DNA from: Pseudovibrio flavus
Lineage (GTDB): Bacteria > Pseudomonadota > Alphaproteobacteria > Rhizobiales > Stappiaceae
DNA: 64,000 bases
Assembly (NCBI RefSeq): GCF_009711345.1
Contig: NZ_SMMA01000057.1
Coordinates: 88,952 to 152,951 of the forward strand
Direction of reading: 5' to 3'
Shown here: piece by piece, positions 17,131-26,783 of the stretch
Layout: every line of letters begins with the position of its first letter
Position numbering within the stretch: position 1 is the stretch's first letter
Position numbers and translations under genes: made by a program
The notes under the pieces: generated by a model
What the model saw: the letters and a program-made list of their open reading frames with translations, nothing else
Told to the model about the DNA's origin: nothing
Database searches by the model: none

Positions 17131-18699
17131 ATGCGTAATATTCAAATAATTTTATTGACGGCGGTCCTCGTCGTCTTTGGCCTGTCTATCTTTCTTTATA
17201 AGGCAGCTTATCTGGGCTATCCGCTTTGGCCGGACGAGCGCGCAAAGACCTTTGAAATCGAGGCTCGCGTTACCATTGACGATGTGAATGGGCCACTAAA
17301 GGCAACTATGGTGGTGCCGCAGTCTAACGGTCACTTCGGCATTGTTGACGAGCTGTTCTACTCCTCCGGTATGGGCCAGACCTCGTCTACTGATAGCCGT
17401 GGCAACCGCATCTACACGCTTGCTGCGCGTGAGGCTGAAGGGCGTCGCTCCTTCTATTACCGTGCAAAGCTCTACCAGTTCACCGCCGACATTTCGCAGG
17501 ACCCGTCGCAGGAACAGTTGGCGGTTATGCTGGATGTGCCGAGCTTGCTGGAGGGCTATCCGCAGCCACAGGCAGAGGCGCTGGAAGCTCTGGTTGCCAA
17601 ATACATTGCCAACTCCACCGATGCTGACAATTTGGTGCGCCTTGCAATTTCCTCGCTTGAAGACGGGCGTATGACCGATGAGGAGCGTATTGCGCTGGAC
17701 CTGTCGCCGGGCTCTTCTCCAAGTGACCTTGATAAGGCCCGCTTTATTGCCCTAGCACTGCGAACCGACGGTGTGCCTGCCTACGTGGTTGGCGGTTTGA
17801 ACCTCAGCGGTTCGCACCGGCTTGCCAAGCCTGTTCACTGGGTGAACGTTTGGAACGGTGAGCGCTGGGTCAACTACAACATGAATTCCGGCGACCCACG
17901 GGTTCCTGACACCTATTTCGAGTGGTGGCGTGACCGTCCAAGCATGGTAACCGTTGATGGCGGTCGCCTTCGCCGTTTGTCACTGGCGCATTCGGAAGAG
18001 ATTTCTCCGCGTGAGGAAGCCTCTGCTGCGCTTGCCAAGATCATTCAGGATCCGCTTGCACAGATGACCTTGTTCGGTCTGCCGATTGAAGTTCAGCAGG
18101 TCTACAAGGTTCTGTTGCTCGTGCCGATTGGGGCGCTGACCCTCATCATTTTGCGCCAGATTATCGGTATCAAAACATTCGGCGTCTTTATGCCGGTGCT
18201 GATTGCGCTGTCCTTCCGGCAAACCCAGCTTGTAAACGGCATCATTCTTTTCACCACCATCACAATGGTTGGCCTTGCCTTCCGCCTCTACTTCGAGAGG
18301 TTGAAGTTATTGTCGGTGCCGCGATTATCGGCGGTGCTCATTGTGATCATTATCTTGATGGTGATGTACTCGTTCTTCCTTGAGCAATTCGCGCTTGGTA
18401 GCGGTCTCTCGATAGCCTTGTTCCCTGTGGTCATTCTAACCATGACCGTGGAGCGAATGTCTGTGATCTGGGAAGAGTACGGTCCAAAGGAGTGCTTCCA
18501 ACAAGGTGCGGGAACGCTGCTTGTCGCTGTCATCTGTTACATCGTCATGCAGCTGGATGAAGTTCAGTTCCTTGTCTTTGTGTATCCGGAACTGCTTTTG
18601 GTTCTGCTGGCTGTTGCAATCTGGTTTGGTCGCTACACCGGATATCGTCTTACCGAGTTGGTGCGGTTCAAATCGCTGGCTGAAAAAGGGGCGCCGTGA
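17131..18699 (+). CDS. Inactive transglutaminase-like domain fused to seven membrane helices
   Basis: A 522-residue membrane protein: one N-terminal helix (about 5-25), a periplasmic transglutaminase-fold domain (about 40-300), then a run of hydrophobic helices from about 325 to 505. The papain-like catalytic Cys is missing: where it is expected the chain reads RFIALALRTDGVPAYVVGGL, while the HWVNVWNGERWVNYN strand of the fold is kept. This is the family described as inactive transglutaminase with 7TM, known to travel with a retropepsin-like protein and an ATP-grasp ligase. It may bind peptide or sugar-peptide ligands and pass a signal or substrate through the membrane. Its stop overlaps the start of the ligase gene. 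Confidence 0.87.
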   Translation: MRNIQIILLTAVLVVFGLSIFLYKAAYLGYPLWPDERAKTFEIEARVTIDDVNGPLKATMVVPQSNGHFGIVDELFYSSGMGQTSSTDSRGNRIYTLAAREAEGRRSFYYRAKLYQFTADISQDPSQEQLAVMLDVPSLLEGYPQPQAEALEALVAKYIANSTDADNLVRLAISSLEDGRMTDEERIALDLSPGSSPSDLDKARFIALALRTDGVPAYVVGGLNLSGSHRLAKPVHWVNVWNGERWVNYNMNSGDPRVPDTYFEWWRDRPSMVTVDGGRLRRLSLAHSEEISPREEASAALAKIIQDPLAQMTLFGLPIEVQQVYKVLLLVPIGALTLIILRQIIGIKTFGVFMPVLIALSFRQTQLVNGIILFTTITMVGLAFRLYFERLKLLSVPRLSAVLIVIIILMVMYSFFLEQFALGSGLSIALFPVVILTMTVERMSVIWEEYGPKECFQQGAGTLLVAVICYIVMQLDEVQFLVFVYPELLLVLLAVAIWFGRYTGYRLTELVRFKSLAEKGAP

Positions 18700-19658
18700 T
18701 GTTCTTCACCACCCCTTCAAAACTGCGGGCCGCTGGTGTTGTGGGCATTAATGCCCGCAATGCGGCCTATGTAATCCCGCAGAACAAGCGCAGCCTTTAC
18801 CCGTTGGTGGATGATAAGTCCAAAACCAAGGTGATTGCGGTTGAGGCTGGTTTGGCTGTGCCGGAGCTTTACGGCATTATCGAACAGCATAGCCAGATCC
18901 GCAGGCTGCGTAAGACATTAGGGGATCGCACTTCATTTGTCGTCAAGCCTGCGCAGGGGTCGCAGGGCAACGGCATTATGGTGATTGAAGATCGCGTTGA
19001 AGGCGGTTGGCGCAAAGTTGGTGGTTCGAGTATCTCCGACAGCGACTTCAACTTCTATCTGTCTAACATCATCTCCGGCATGTACTCGCTGGCAGGGCGT
19101 CCTGATAAGGCGCTCATCGAATACCGCGTGGAGTTCGATCCGGTCTTTGACCAGATCACCTATAAGGGCGTGCCTGACATCCGCGTTGTTGTTTATCGCG
19201 GTATTCCGGTTATGGCGATGCTACGTCTGCCAACCCGCGCTTCTGACGGTAAAGCTAACTTGCACAAAGCCGGTATTGGCGCAGGCGTTGATATGGCCAC
19301 AGGTATTACGCTTGGCGGCGTACAAAACGATATGCCGGTGGACGTTCATCCCGATACGGGAAGCTCCATTCAAGGGCTACAGATCCCGGGTTGGGATACG
19401 ATCCTGGATATTTCCACCCGCAGTGCTGATGCCGCTGGTCTGGGCTACATGGGCGTGGACATTGTTCTTGATAAGAACCTTGGGCCGCTGATCCTTGAGC
19501 TTAACGCACGTCCGGGGTTGGCAATCCAGATCGCTAACAGCGAGGGTTTGCGCCATCGTCTGGATAAGGTTGATGCTGTGGCGGGAACTATGGAAAGCGT
19601 TGAAGAGCGTCTCGACTTCGTGCGCCGTACCTTTGGTGTGCTGCCAACAGCAGAGTGA
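18699..19658 (+). CDS. ATP-grasp alpha-L-glutamate ligase-like protein
   Basis: A 319-residue ATP-grasp enzyme of the group related to RimK and sugar-transferase-linked ligases. The nucleotide-binding lysine is in FVVKPAQGSQGNGI, and the metal-binding end is LILELNARPGLAIQIAN. Such ligases join an amino acid to a carboxylate by an acyl-phosphate. ATG 18699 overlaps the upstream stop by one base (TGATG); GTG 18696 is the alternative; AAGGGG upstream serves either. Translational coupling argues that the ligase works with the membrane transglutaminase-like protein. No signal peptide is present, so the reaction is cytosolic. The acceptor is unknown. Confidence 0.87.
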   Translation: MFFTTPSKLRAAGVVGINARNAAYVIPQNKRSLYPLVDDKSKTKVIAVEAGLAVPELYGIIEQHSQIRRLRKTLGDRTSFVVKPAQGSQGNGIMVIEDRVEGGWRKVGGSSISDSDFNFYLSNIISGMYSLAGRPDKALIEYRVEFDPVFDQITYKGVPDIRVVVYRGIPVMAMLRLPTRASDGKANLHKAGIGAGVDMATGITLGGVQNDMPVDVHPDTGSSIQGLQIPGWDTILDISTRSADAAGLGYMGVDIVLDKNLGPLILELNARPGLAIQIANSEGLRHRLDKVDAVAGTMESVEERLDFVRRTFGVLPTAE

Positions 19659-19688
19659 CGCTCGCGTCTTCCCTGCTATGTGAACAGA

Positions 19689-19727
19689 AAAGGCTGCCTT
19701 CGGTTTGGAGAGCAGCCTTTGTTTTTT
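19689..19727. terminator. Terminator between convergent units
   Basis: Nine-base stem AAAGGCTGC / GCAGCCTTT followed by G and six T on the plus strand. It ends the ATP-grasp operon and, with its A-rich other flank, may also stop the regulator gene. Confidence 0.88.
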
Positions 19728-19728
19728 G

Positions 19729-20487
19729 CTACTGGTCCTCAGTGAGCAGAGGATCCTGATCGAAAAGATAACCATCGAAGGCAGGGTCTTCTACGTCTGA
19801 AAGGTCCATCAAGCGGGCGCGAACGTTTTCCAAGTGCTGCCACATAGCCTTGCGTGCTGCTTGAGGGTCTCTGACCTGAAGTGCCAGCAGAATATCCTGA
19901 TGGTCTCCAAGCCACTCCTCACGATAGGTCTTGTCGAAAATCCGGTCGTGCAGCTTCTCCCACATGCGGGAGCGCTTGCGAAGGCGCCAGAGGTTTGCTG
20001 CGATCTCCACCAGAACCGAGTTCTGAGTGGATTCTGCAATGAGCATATGGAACTCTTCGTCGGCCTCTTCGCCGCCGGTTGGTTCTCTCAGCTCGCGGCG
20101 TTCTTTGTCCAGCGCATTCCGCATACGCTGGATGTCTGCTTTGGTGACGGTTGTTGCAGCAAACGCGGTAATGTTGCTTTCGACGAGCTGTCTTGCTTGA
20201 AGTAGCTCGAATGGACCAATGTCGCCTACAACTTGGGCTGCTTCATCGTCAGAGAGAGGGAGGGCAACAATGTATGCGCCTGAGCCTTTTCGAACCTCAA
20301 TGAGACCCTGAATTTCCAGCATAATCATAGCTTCACGGACCAAGGAGCGGCTGACCCCAAGTTCCTCGGAAATCTGTCTCTCAGGGCGCAAGCGATCACC
20401 CACGCTATACTGCTCGGACAGCATTTCCTGCTTCAAGATCTCTGCTACGTCTTGATAACGCCTACGCTGGTTCTCTTCTGGCACCAA
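19729..20487 (-). CDS. FadR/UxuR-type GntR regulator
   Basis: A 252-residue regulator with a winged helix (about 10-75; SRSLVREAMIMLEIQGLIEV) and a helical FCD ligand domain (about 90-230) that binds small acids, often with a metal held by conserved His. The N-terminal pattern (RPERQISEELGVSRSLVREAMIMLEI split by a few residues) is close to UxuR/ExuR, the hexuronate regulators of gamma-proteobacteria. No hexuronate catabolic gene is next to it in this window, so its regulon is unknown. It is a single-gene unit. Confidence 0.88.
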   Translation of the reverse strand: MVPEENQRRRYQDVAEILKQEMLSEQYSVGDRLRPERQISEELGVSRSLVREAMIMLEIQGLIEVRKGSGAYIVALPLSDDEAAQVVGDIGPFELLQARQLVESNITAFAATTVTKADIQRMRNALDKERRELREPTGGEEADEEFHMLIAESTQNSVLVEIAANLWRLRKRSRMWEKLHDRIFDKTYREEWLGDHQDILLALQVRDPQAARKAMWQHLENVRARLMDLSDVEDPAFDGYLFDQDPLLTEDQ

Positions 20488-20670
20488 AGTTCCCCTGTCT
20501 GGTGTCGATCATATTGTAACTATGGACAGATTCCTGAACAAGTTCACGCCCTATATTGATACGTGAAAATACAGCGATAGAGCAAGGAGGGGGACGGACT
20601 TTCCAGTCAGAATAGTAAAATATGGTAAGGGGCTTCAACAGGATAGGGCGCTCAAAGAGCGCCCTTAGGC

Positions 20671-22890
20671 CTAGTCTTTGGCTTTCCAGCGACGCAGGAG
20701 CGCCGCGTTGGTAACGACCGAGACAGAACTCATAGCCATGGCAGCACCTGCGATGACAGGGGAAAGCAAGCCAAGAGCCGCAAGCGGTATGCCGATCACG
20801 TTATAAATAAACGCCCAGAAAAGGTTCTGGTGGATCTTGCGGAGCGTTGCCTTAGAGATATCTAGCGAGGCGGCAATCATCATTGGGTCTGAGCGCATCA
20901 AAGTGATGCTGGCAGCTTCCAGAGCTACATCTGTGCCTGAGCCCATGGCGATGCCAAGATCTGCAGTTGCAAGGGCAGGGGCATCGTTGATGCCGTCACC
21001 AACCATCGCAACGGTTTTGCCCTCGGCTTGAAGCTTTTGGATAACAGCGTTCTTGCCTGTTGGCTGGATGCGGGCGTGAACCTCCTCAATGCCAAGCGCA
21101 TCTGCAACTGCCTGAGCAGCGCGGTCTGCATCGCCTGTCAGAAGGACGGTTTTGATGCCCTTGGCTTTCAACGCATCAATTGCAGCCTTTGAGGTTTCGC
21201 GAGGTTCATCTGCAAAACCGAGAACACCCACGGCGCGGTCATCAAGCGCAACAGTAACGGCTGTCTGGCCTTCTGCTTCAAATGTTTTGATGAGGCCCTT
21301 TGCCATCATGCTGGAAACGCCCAGCTCGTCCATCAGCGCTTCATTACCGATAGCAACGCGCTGTCCTGCAAGCTCTGCGACGAGACCCTTACCCGGAACT
21401 GCCTGAACGGTATGGGCTTTGCCAAGGCGGATGTTGTTGGCCTTAGCTGCTTCTACCACTGCATGAGCAAGCGGATGCTCACTGTTTTGCTGCAAAGTTG
21501 CCGCGATAAACAGAAGGCGCTCTTCTTTGCGGTCAAAAGCCTGAAGCTTGACCAGCTGCGGCTTGCCTACTGTCAAAGTGCCGGTTTTATCCAGCACGAC
21601 TGTATCGACCTTATGGGCGCTTTCTAGTGCCTGAATATCGCGGATCAAGATGCCGGAGCGTGCTGCAGCGCCTGTACCCGCAACAAGAGCTGTAGGCGTT
21701 GCAAGCCCAAGAGCGCATGGGCAGGCAATTACGAGCACGGCAACGGCGGCGCTGATTGCGCTGTCGGTATCGCCGGTCAGTGCGATCCAGAGGCCGAGAG
21801 TTGCCAGAGAGATGACCAGAATGACCGGAACGAAGATGGAGGATACTTTGTCGACCAGCTTTTGAACCGGAGCCTTGGAGATTTGCGCGTTCTCGACAAG
21901 GCGGATGATCTGGGCAAGGCGTGTTGCTTCACCGAGCGCTGTTGTTTTTACATGAAGAACGCCAGAGCCATTGATGGTGCCGCCGGTAACTGTATCGCCC
22001 TCTGTTTTTGCAACAGGAAGGCTCTCGCCCGTAAGCATGGACTCGTCAACTTCTGTGATCCCCTCAAGGACCAGACCGTCTGTAGGAATGCTTTCACCGG
22101 GTTTGACGAGAATGATATCGCCAAGACGCAGTTCGGAGATGCGGACGACCTCGGTTTCATCACCAACTACTCGGGTTGCTTTGTCTGGGCGCAGAGCTAC
22201 AAGAGCGCGAACGGCAGCAGTTGTTGACCGTTTTGCGCGGTGTTCAAGGTATTTGCCAAACAGAACAAGGGTCAAGATGACAGCCGACGCCTCAAAGTAG
22301 AGGTGCATAGTGCCATCGCTTGCTGGCGCCAGCATGGTATAGAGGCTGTAGCCGTAGGCAGCTGTTGTTCCCAGTGCGACCAACACGTCCATATTTGCGC
22401 CGCCATGGCGCAGCGCGTTGAATGCGCCTTTATAGAAACGGGCACCAACGAAGACCTGTACCGGTGTTGCCAGAACAAGCTGAAGCAAGGCTGGCAGGTG
22501 CCAGTCTAAGCCAAATGGCATGCCCAGCATTGGCGCAACAAGCGGCAAACTGAGAAGCGCAGAGGCTACGAGCAGCATAAAGGTGCGTTGCTCTTCGCGC
22601 TTATCTTCCGCTTCCTGTTTTTCTCTCAGGATACGGGCAGCATTGATGTCGCTTTCCTTAAGGGTAGCGCTAAATCCGGCAATGGAGACAATCTGGATAA
22701 TGTCGGTGGCGGTAAGAGGGTAATACGCCTTAACCTCTGCAGCGTCCATGGCGAGATTTACCGAAGCATCCGCCACGCCTTCCGTGTTGCGAAGCGTCTT
22801 CTCAACGCGAGAAGCGCAACCTGCGCAGGTCATGCCTTTGATTTCGATTTTGTAGGTAACCGGGGCAGGGGAGGTGTGTACGGTCATCAT
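20671..22890 (-). CDS. copA: Copper-exporting P1B-type ATPase
   Basis: A 739-residue membrane pump. One heavy-metal-associated domain at the N-terminus carries GMTCAGC (Cys22, Cys25). Eight membrane helices are expected; the sixth holds the metal-selecting CPC ([15 protein letters not shown] near 388). The phosphorylation site DKTGT is near 432, and [13 protein letters not shown] ends the ATP-binding part. The CPC pair and the C-terminal [14 protein letters not shown] helix fit the Cu(I)-exporting subgroup. Copper resistance by efflux is the expected role. No cueR-like regulator or copper chaperone is next to it, which is slightly unusual. Two adjacent ATG codons (22890, 22887) can both serve. 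Confidence 0.95.
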   Translation of the reverse strand: MMTVHTSPAPVTYKIEIKGMTCAGCASRVEKTLRNTEGVADASVNLAMDAAEVKAYYPLTATDIIQIVSIAGFSATLKESDINAARILREKQEAEDKREEQRTFMLLVASALLSLPLVAPMLGMPFGLDWHLPALLQLVLATPVQVFVGARFYKGAFNALRHGGANMDVLVALGTTAAYGYSLYTMLAPASDGTMHLYFEASAVILTLVLFGKYLEHRAKRSTTAAVRALVALRPDKATRVVGDETEVVRISELRLGDIILVKPGESIPTDGLVLEGITEVDESMLTGESLPVAKTEGDTVTGGTINGSGVLHVKTTALGEATRLAQIIRLVENAQISKAPVQKLVDKVSSIFVPVILVISLATLGLWIALTGDTDSAISAAVAVLVIACPCALGLATPTALVAGTGAAARSGILIRDIQALESAHKVDTVVLDKTGTLTVGKPQLVKLQAFDRKEERLLFIAATLQQNSEHPLAHAVVEAAKANNIRLGKAHTVQAVPGKGLVAELAGQRVAIGNEALMDELGVSSMMAKGLIKTFEAEGQTAVTVALDDRAVGVLGFADEPRETSKAAIDALKAKGIKTVLLTGDADRAAQAVADALGIEEVHARIQPTGKNAVIQKLQAEGKTVAMVGDGINDAPALATADLGIAMGSGTDVALEAASITLMRSDPMMIAASLDISKATLRKIHQNLFWAFIYNVIGIPLAALGLLSPVIAGAAMAMSSVSVVTNAALLRRWKAKD

Positions 22891-22978
22891 GTATTCCGGA
22901 GCGAGTGTTACCGCGCCAAGCTATTTGATTTTCTTGAGATTATAAATGCCTGAATCGATACGTGCGCAGTGAAAAGCT

Positions 22979-23014
22979 GTGGTTTGCGGAAGAAGCTGTT
23001 CTCCCGCAAACCAC
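22979..23014 (-). terminator. Terminator of the oligopeptide ABC operon
   Basis: Perfect 11-base stem GTGGTTTGCGG / CCGCAAACCAC with a 14-base loop, 8 bases after the stop of the ATPase gene; the minus strand continues AGCTTTTC. Confidence 0.82.
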
Positions 23015-23021
23015 TATCTGA

Positions 23022-24743
23022 TTAGGCGATTGCCAAAGCCTCTGTGGAAAGAAGCTCCATGCTTGGCATCAGGCTCAACAACTCCTTGGTGTAAGGGTGC
23101 TGAGGGTTTTCGAAGAGACTGTCAGTCTCGTTCTGCTCAAGCAGTTCGCCGTAGCGCATTACGCCGACGCGGTTACACATCTGGCGAATAACAGCAAGAT
23201 CGTGACTGATGAAGAGCATGGTAAGGCCTAGCTCTTCTTGCAGATCTTTCAATAGGTTGAGGATCTGCGCCTGAATAGACACGTCCAGAGCCGATGTTGG
23301 CTCGTCACATAGCAAGAAGCGTGGGCGTGTCGCCAAAGCACGGGCAATGGAGATACGCTGACGCTGACCGCCGGAGAACTCGTGCGGGAACTTCTTGCCA
23401 GCAGCAGCACCAAGGCCAACGTGCTCCAGAAGGTCTTCCACGATGCCGTAGGCCTCTGCATTGGTTGCAGCAAGTTTGTGGAACTTGATCGGCTCCGCCA
23501 CGATATCGCGCACGCGCATACGCGAGTTCAGAGAGGAGAACGGATCCTGGAAGATCATCTGCATCTGGCGGCGCATGGCCAGCACTTGCTTCTTGTCTCT
23601 CAGGTTCGTCAATTCCTGTCCGGCAAAGTTTACAGAGCCGCCACTTGGGTCATAAAGACCAGTGATGACGCGGGCGACTGTAGACTTGCCTGAACCACTT
23701 TCCCCCACAAGGCCATAGGTTTCGCCCGGCATAATGTCGAAGCTTACCTTTTTCAGCGCTTGGAAGTACTGACGGTTCTTTGCAATCCATGCGTTTTTGG
23801 TAAGGAACCGCATGTCGATGTCTTTGACGGACAGCAGTGGGCCGTCAACGGCCTTGTAGTCACGCGCTTTACCGAGCCAGTGGGTGGAAATGTCGATCTG
23901 CTTGAATGGCTTTGCGGACCCTTCAATGTAATCAACCTGCGGGAAACGCTCCACCTTTACGTCTGGACGCGGAACAGCTGCAATGAGGCTCTTGGTGTAC
24001 TCATGACGCGGAGCGCCAAGTACCTGAGCTGTCTCGCCATATTCCACCAGATCACCGCGGTACATAACCGCTACGTGGTCTGTGATGTCGGCAATCACAC
24101 CCATATCGTGGGTGATAACCAACATTGCGACGTTTTTCTCGGTGCAGAGTTTCTTCATCAGTTCCAGAATCTGGGCCTGAATGGAAACATCGAGCGCAGT
24201 GGTCGGCTCGTCGGCGATGACGACTTCAGGCTCTGCACACAAAGCAAGAGCGATAACCACACGCTGGCGCATACCACCTGAGAACTGGTGCGGGTACTGT
24301 TTTACGCGCTCTGACGGGTTTGGAATGCCCACCTGATCGAGAAGATCAATAGCACGCTGCTGCGCTTCCTGCTTGGTGACCGGAAGGTGTTCCAAGATGG
24401 TTTCAACCAGCTGGAACTCAACCGTTTGCAATGGATCCAAAGAGGTCAGTGGATCCTGAAAGATCATGCCGATGCGTTTACCGCGCAGGGCACGCATTGG
24501 CTTGGCTGGCAGATTGTCGATGCGCTGGCCGTCCAGATGGATTTCACCTGTGCCGATACGGCCCGGTGCTTCCAGAAGGCCGATAACGGCGTTACCGACG
24601 GTGGACTTACCAGCACCGGATTCACCGACTACGCCAAGGATCTTACCCTTTTCGATGGAAAGGTTCACATCGCGTGCTGCAACGAAAACGTCTTTGCGGC
24701 TTGGGAACTCAACGCTGAGGCCGCGGATATCTAGGATACTCAT
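23022..24743 (-). CDS. Peptide-type ABC transporter ATPase, two domains in one chain (DppD-DppF fusion)
   Basis: A 573-residue protein with two complete ABC domains: first half with Walker [10 protein letters not shown] and signature FSGGMRQRV, second half with GESGSGKST and FSGGQRQRI. Each half also carries its Walker B and the oligopeptide-importer extension that follows. In many bacteria these are separate DppD and DppF proteins. ATG 24743 has GGAGG 8 bases upstream; the GTG at 24749 is too close to that site. It powers the permease pair encoded immediately upstream in the same operon (13 bases away). Confidence 0.94.
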   Translation of the reverse strand: MSILDIRGLSVEFPSRKDVFVAARDVNLSIEKGKILGVVGESGAGKSTVGNAVIGLLEAPGRIGTGEIHLDGQRIDNLPAKPMRALRGKRIGMIFQDPLTSLDPLQTVEFQLVETILEHLPVTKQEAQQRAIDLLDQVGIPNPSERVKQYPHQFSGGMRQRVVIALALCAEPEVVIADEPTTALDVSIQAQILELMKKLCTEKNVAMLVITHDMGVIADITDHVAVMYRGDLVEYGETAQVLGAPRHEYTKSLIAAVPRPDVKVERFPQVDYIEGSAKPFKQIDISTHWLGKARDYKAVDGPLLSVKDIDMRFLTKNAWIAKNRQYFQALKKVSFDIMPGETYGLVGESGSGKSTVARVITGLYDPSGGSVNFAGQELTNLRDKKQVLAMRRQMQMIFQDPFSSLNSRMRVRDIVAEPIKFHKLAATNAEAYGIVEDLLEHVGLGAAAGKKFPHEFSGGQRQRISIARALATRPRFLLCDEPTSALDVSIQAQILNLLKDLQEELGLTMLFISHDLAVIRQMCNRVGVMRYGELLEQNETDSLFENPQHPYTKELLSLMPSMELLSTEALAIA

Positions 24744-24756
24744 TATCACCGCCTCC

Positions 24757-25707
24757 TTAACGCAGTTTCGGGTTCAGCGCATCGCGCAGCCAGTCGCCAA
24801 GCAAGTTGACGGCCAGTACGAGAATAGCCAGAGCCAGACCCGGGAAGATTGCGATCCACCATTCACCGGAGAACAGGAAGTCGTTACCGATACGGATCAG
24901 GGTACCCAGAGATGGCTGGGTTGCCGGAACACCCACACCAAGGAACGACAGTGTCGCTTCGGTGATGATTGCCAGCGCAAGGTTGATGGTTGCAATAACC
25001 AGAACCGGACCCATGACGTTTGGTAGAACGTGGCGGATCATGATGATGAAGGAAGGGATGCCGATCACGCGTGCAGCCTGAACGTATTCCTTGTTCTTCT
25101 CAACCATTGTGGAGCCACGCACAGTACGGGCGTACTGCACCCAGAAGGACAGGCCAATGGAGAAGGTGAGAATCCAGATTGCCCATTTCTCGCGGTCAAG
25201 GTTGCCTACGATGCCGTTGGCTACGCCGTCGATGAGAAGCGCAATCAAAATAGCAGGGAAGGTCAGCTGGATTTCTGCGATACGCATGATAATGGCATCG
25301 GTTCTGCCGCCAACATAGCCGGAAACAAGACCGAGGAAGATGCCGAGCACTGCTGCAAAACCAACAGACAGGAAGCCAACAGCAAGTGAGATGCGCATAC
25401 CGTACATAATGCCGGAGAGCATGTCGCGGCCCTGATCATCTGTACCAAGCAGGAAGCGTGGATCAGACCATTCCATGCCAACTGGCGGGACGCGTGCGTC
25501 CAAAATGCTGATCTGTGCCAGATCAAACGGGTTGTGCGGGGCAATCCAAGGGGCAAGAAGCGCTGTCAGCATGAAGACGAGCGTTACGATTGCCGCAAGA
25601 ACGGTCACCTTGGACTTGATGAAGCTATGGAAGATATCGCTATCGAGAATACGGGCGATACGGCCCTTCGCTTTTTCTTCGCCGGTGTTTAAAGTTTGGT
25701 CAGTCAT
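24757..25707 (-). CDS. Peptide-type ABC transporter permease, DppC-like
   Basis: A 316-residue inner-membrane permease of the DppC/OppC type. The N-terminal arm before the first helix (KSKVTVLAAIVTLVFM) and the EAA loop near 215-235 (VQAARVIGIPSFIIMIRHVLPN) that contacts the ATPase are clear. It pairs with the DppB-like permease encoded 11 bases upstream. Ribosome site GGGAGG lies before the ATG. Confidence 0.95.
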   Translation of the reverse strand: MTDQTLNTGEEKAKGRIARILDSDIFHSFIKSKVTVLAAIVTLVFMLTALLAPWIAPHNPFDLAQISILDARVPPVGMEWSDPRFLLGTDDQGRDMLSGIMYGMRISLAVGFLSVGFAAVLGIFLGLVSGYVGGRTDAIIMRIAEIQLTFPAILIALLIDGVANGIVGNLDREKWAIWILTFSIGLSFWVQYARTVRGSTMVEKNKEYVQAARVIGIPSFIIMIRHVLPNVMGPVLVIATINLALAIITEATLSFLGVGVPATQPSLGTLIRIGNDFLFSGEWWIAIFPGLALAILVLAVNLLGDWLRDALNPKLR

Positions 25708-25718
25708 GTTCGCCTCCC

Positions 25719-26699
25719 TTAAAGACCGGATCGCTCGGTCCGCAGGCGCGGATCGATGACAAAGTAAAGGATATCAACGGCAAGGTTGATGACGACGAAG
25801 ATGAAGGCCGTAAGCATCAGGTAGGCAGCCATAATTGGAATGTCTACGTTCTGAACAGCTTGCAGGAAGAGCAAGCCCATGCCCGGCCACTGGAACACAG
25901 TTTCGGTAATAATCGCGAACGCGATGATCGAGCCAAGCTGCAGACCGGTGATGGTGATAACCGGCACCATGGTGTTTTTCAGCGCATGGATGAAGTTGAT
26001 CGACCGGTTCGGCAAACCACGAGCCCGTGCGAACTTGATGTAGTCGGTACGGATAACCTCCAGCATCTCAGCGCGAATTAGGCGCATGATCAAAGTCATC
26101 TGGAAGAGGCCGAGCGTAATAGCTGGCAAGATCAGCGCTTTAAGACCGGAAAGGGTCAAGAAGCCTGTAGTCCACCAACTGCCTATTTCTACCACTTCTC
26201 CGCGCCCGAACGAGGGCAGCCATTGCAGTGTTACCGAGAACACGAAGATCAGCAGGATGCCGATGAAGAAGGTTGGCAGGGACACGCCGATCAGCGAGAC
26301 CGACAGGAAAAACTTGGAAAGCGGCGAGTGACGGTTGAGACCGGTGTAAACGCCCATTGGTACGCCCACAACAAGGGCAAAGATTGCTGAAACGAGAGAC
26401 AGTTCCAGTGTTGCCGGAAGGCGCTTGCCAATCAGATCGGCTACCGGTTGCTTGAACTGGTAGGAGTTGCCGAAGTCAAACTGCATTGCACCCATGATGA
26501 AACGGACAAACTGGACAATGATCGGATCATTAAGACCCAGCCGTTCTCGGAGCGCTTCGCGCTGCTCAGGGGTGGTTTCGATTCCAACCATCTGGTTGAC
26601 CGGATCGCCCACAAAACGGAACAGAAGGAAGGATATGAGAGCCACTACGACCATGACCACAAGGGCCATGACAAGGCGGCGGGAAATAAAGCCAAACAT
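25719..26699 (-). CDS. Peptide-type ABC transporter permease, DppB-like
   Basis: A 326-residue permease with the DppB/OppB hallmarks: first helix at the very start, FLLFRFVGDPVNQM, then the periplasmic segment with a LGLNDPI motif, and the EAA loop near 225-245 (FARARGLPNRSINFIHALKN). It forms the membrane channel with the DppC-like protein. The substrate-binding protein gene lies 84 bases upstream with a hairpin between. Confidence 0.95.
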   Translation of the reverse strand: MFGFISRRLVMALVVMVVVALISFLLFRFVGDPVNQMVGIETTPEQREALRERLGLNDPIIVQFVRFIMGAMQFDFGNSYQFKQPVADLIGKRLPATLELSLVSAIFALVVGVPMGVYTGLNRHSPLSKFFLSVSLIGVSLPTFFIGILLIFVFSVTLQWLPSFGRGEVVEIGSWWTTGFLTLSGLKALILPAITLGLFQMTLIMRLIRAEMLEVIRTDYIKFARARGLPNRSINFIHALKNTMVPVITITGLQLGSIIAFAIITETVFQWPGMGLLFLQAVQNVDIPIMAAYLMLTAFIFVVINLAVDILYFVIDPRLRTERSGL

Positions 26700-26732
26700 C
26701 GTTTTCTTTACATTTTTGTTGGTTAAAGAGAA

Positions 26733-26758
26733 GAACCCGGAGCAGGTGCACCGGGTTC
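26733..26758 (-). terminator. Hairpin between binding-protein gene and permease genes
   Basis: Eight-base perfect stem GAACCCGG / CCGGGTTC. On the minus strand it is followed by TTCTCTTTAACC, a weak U-rich tail. Such hairpins often let most transcripts end after the binding protein, which is needed in excess over the permeases. Confidence 0.55.
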
Positions 26759-26783
26759 CGTGGTCGCTTGGCGATGTAAGCCG

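Noticed and set aside
22891-22978. Possible CueR-type promoter upstream of the copper ATPase
   Set aside because: No dyad with the 19-base spacer or the usual half-sites could be found.
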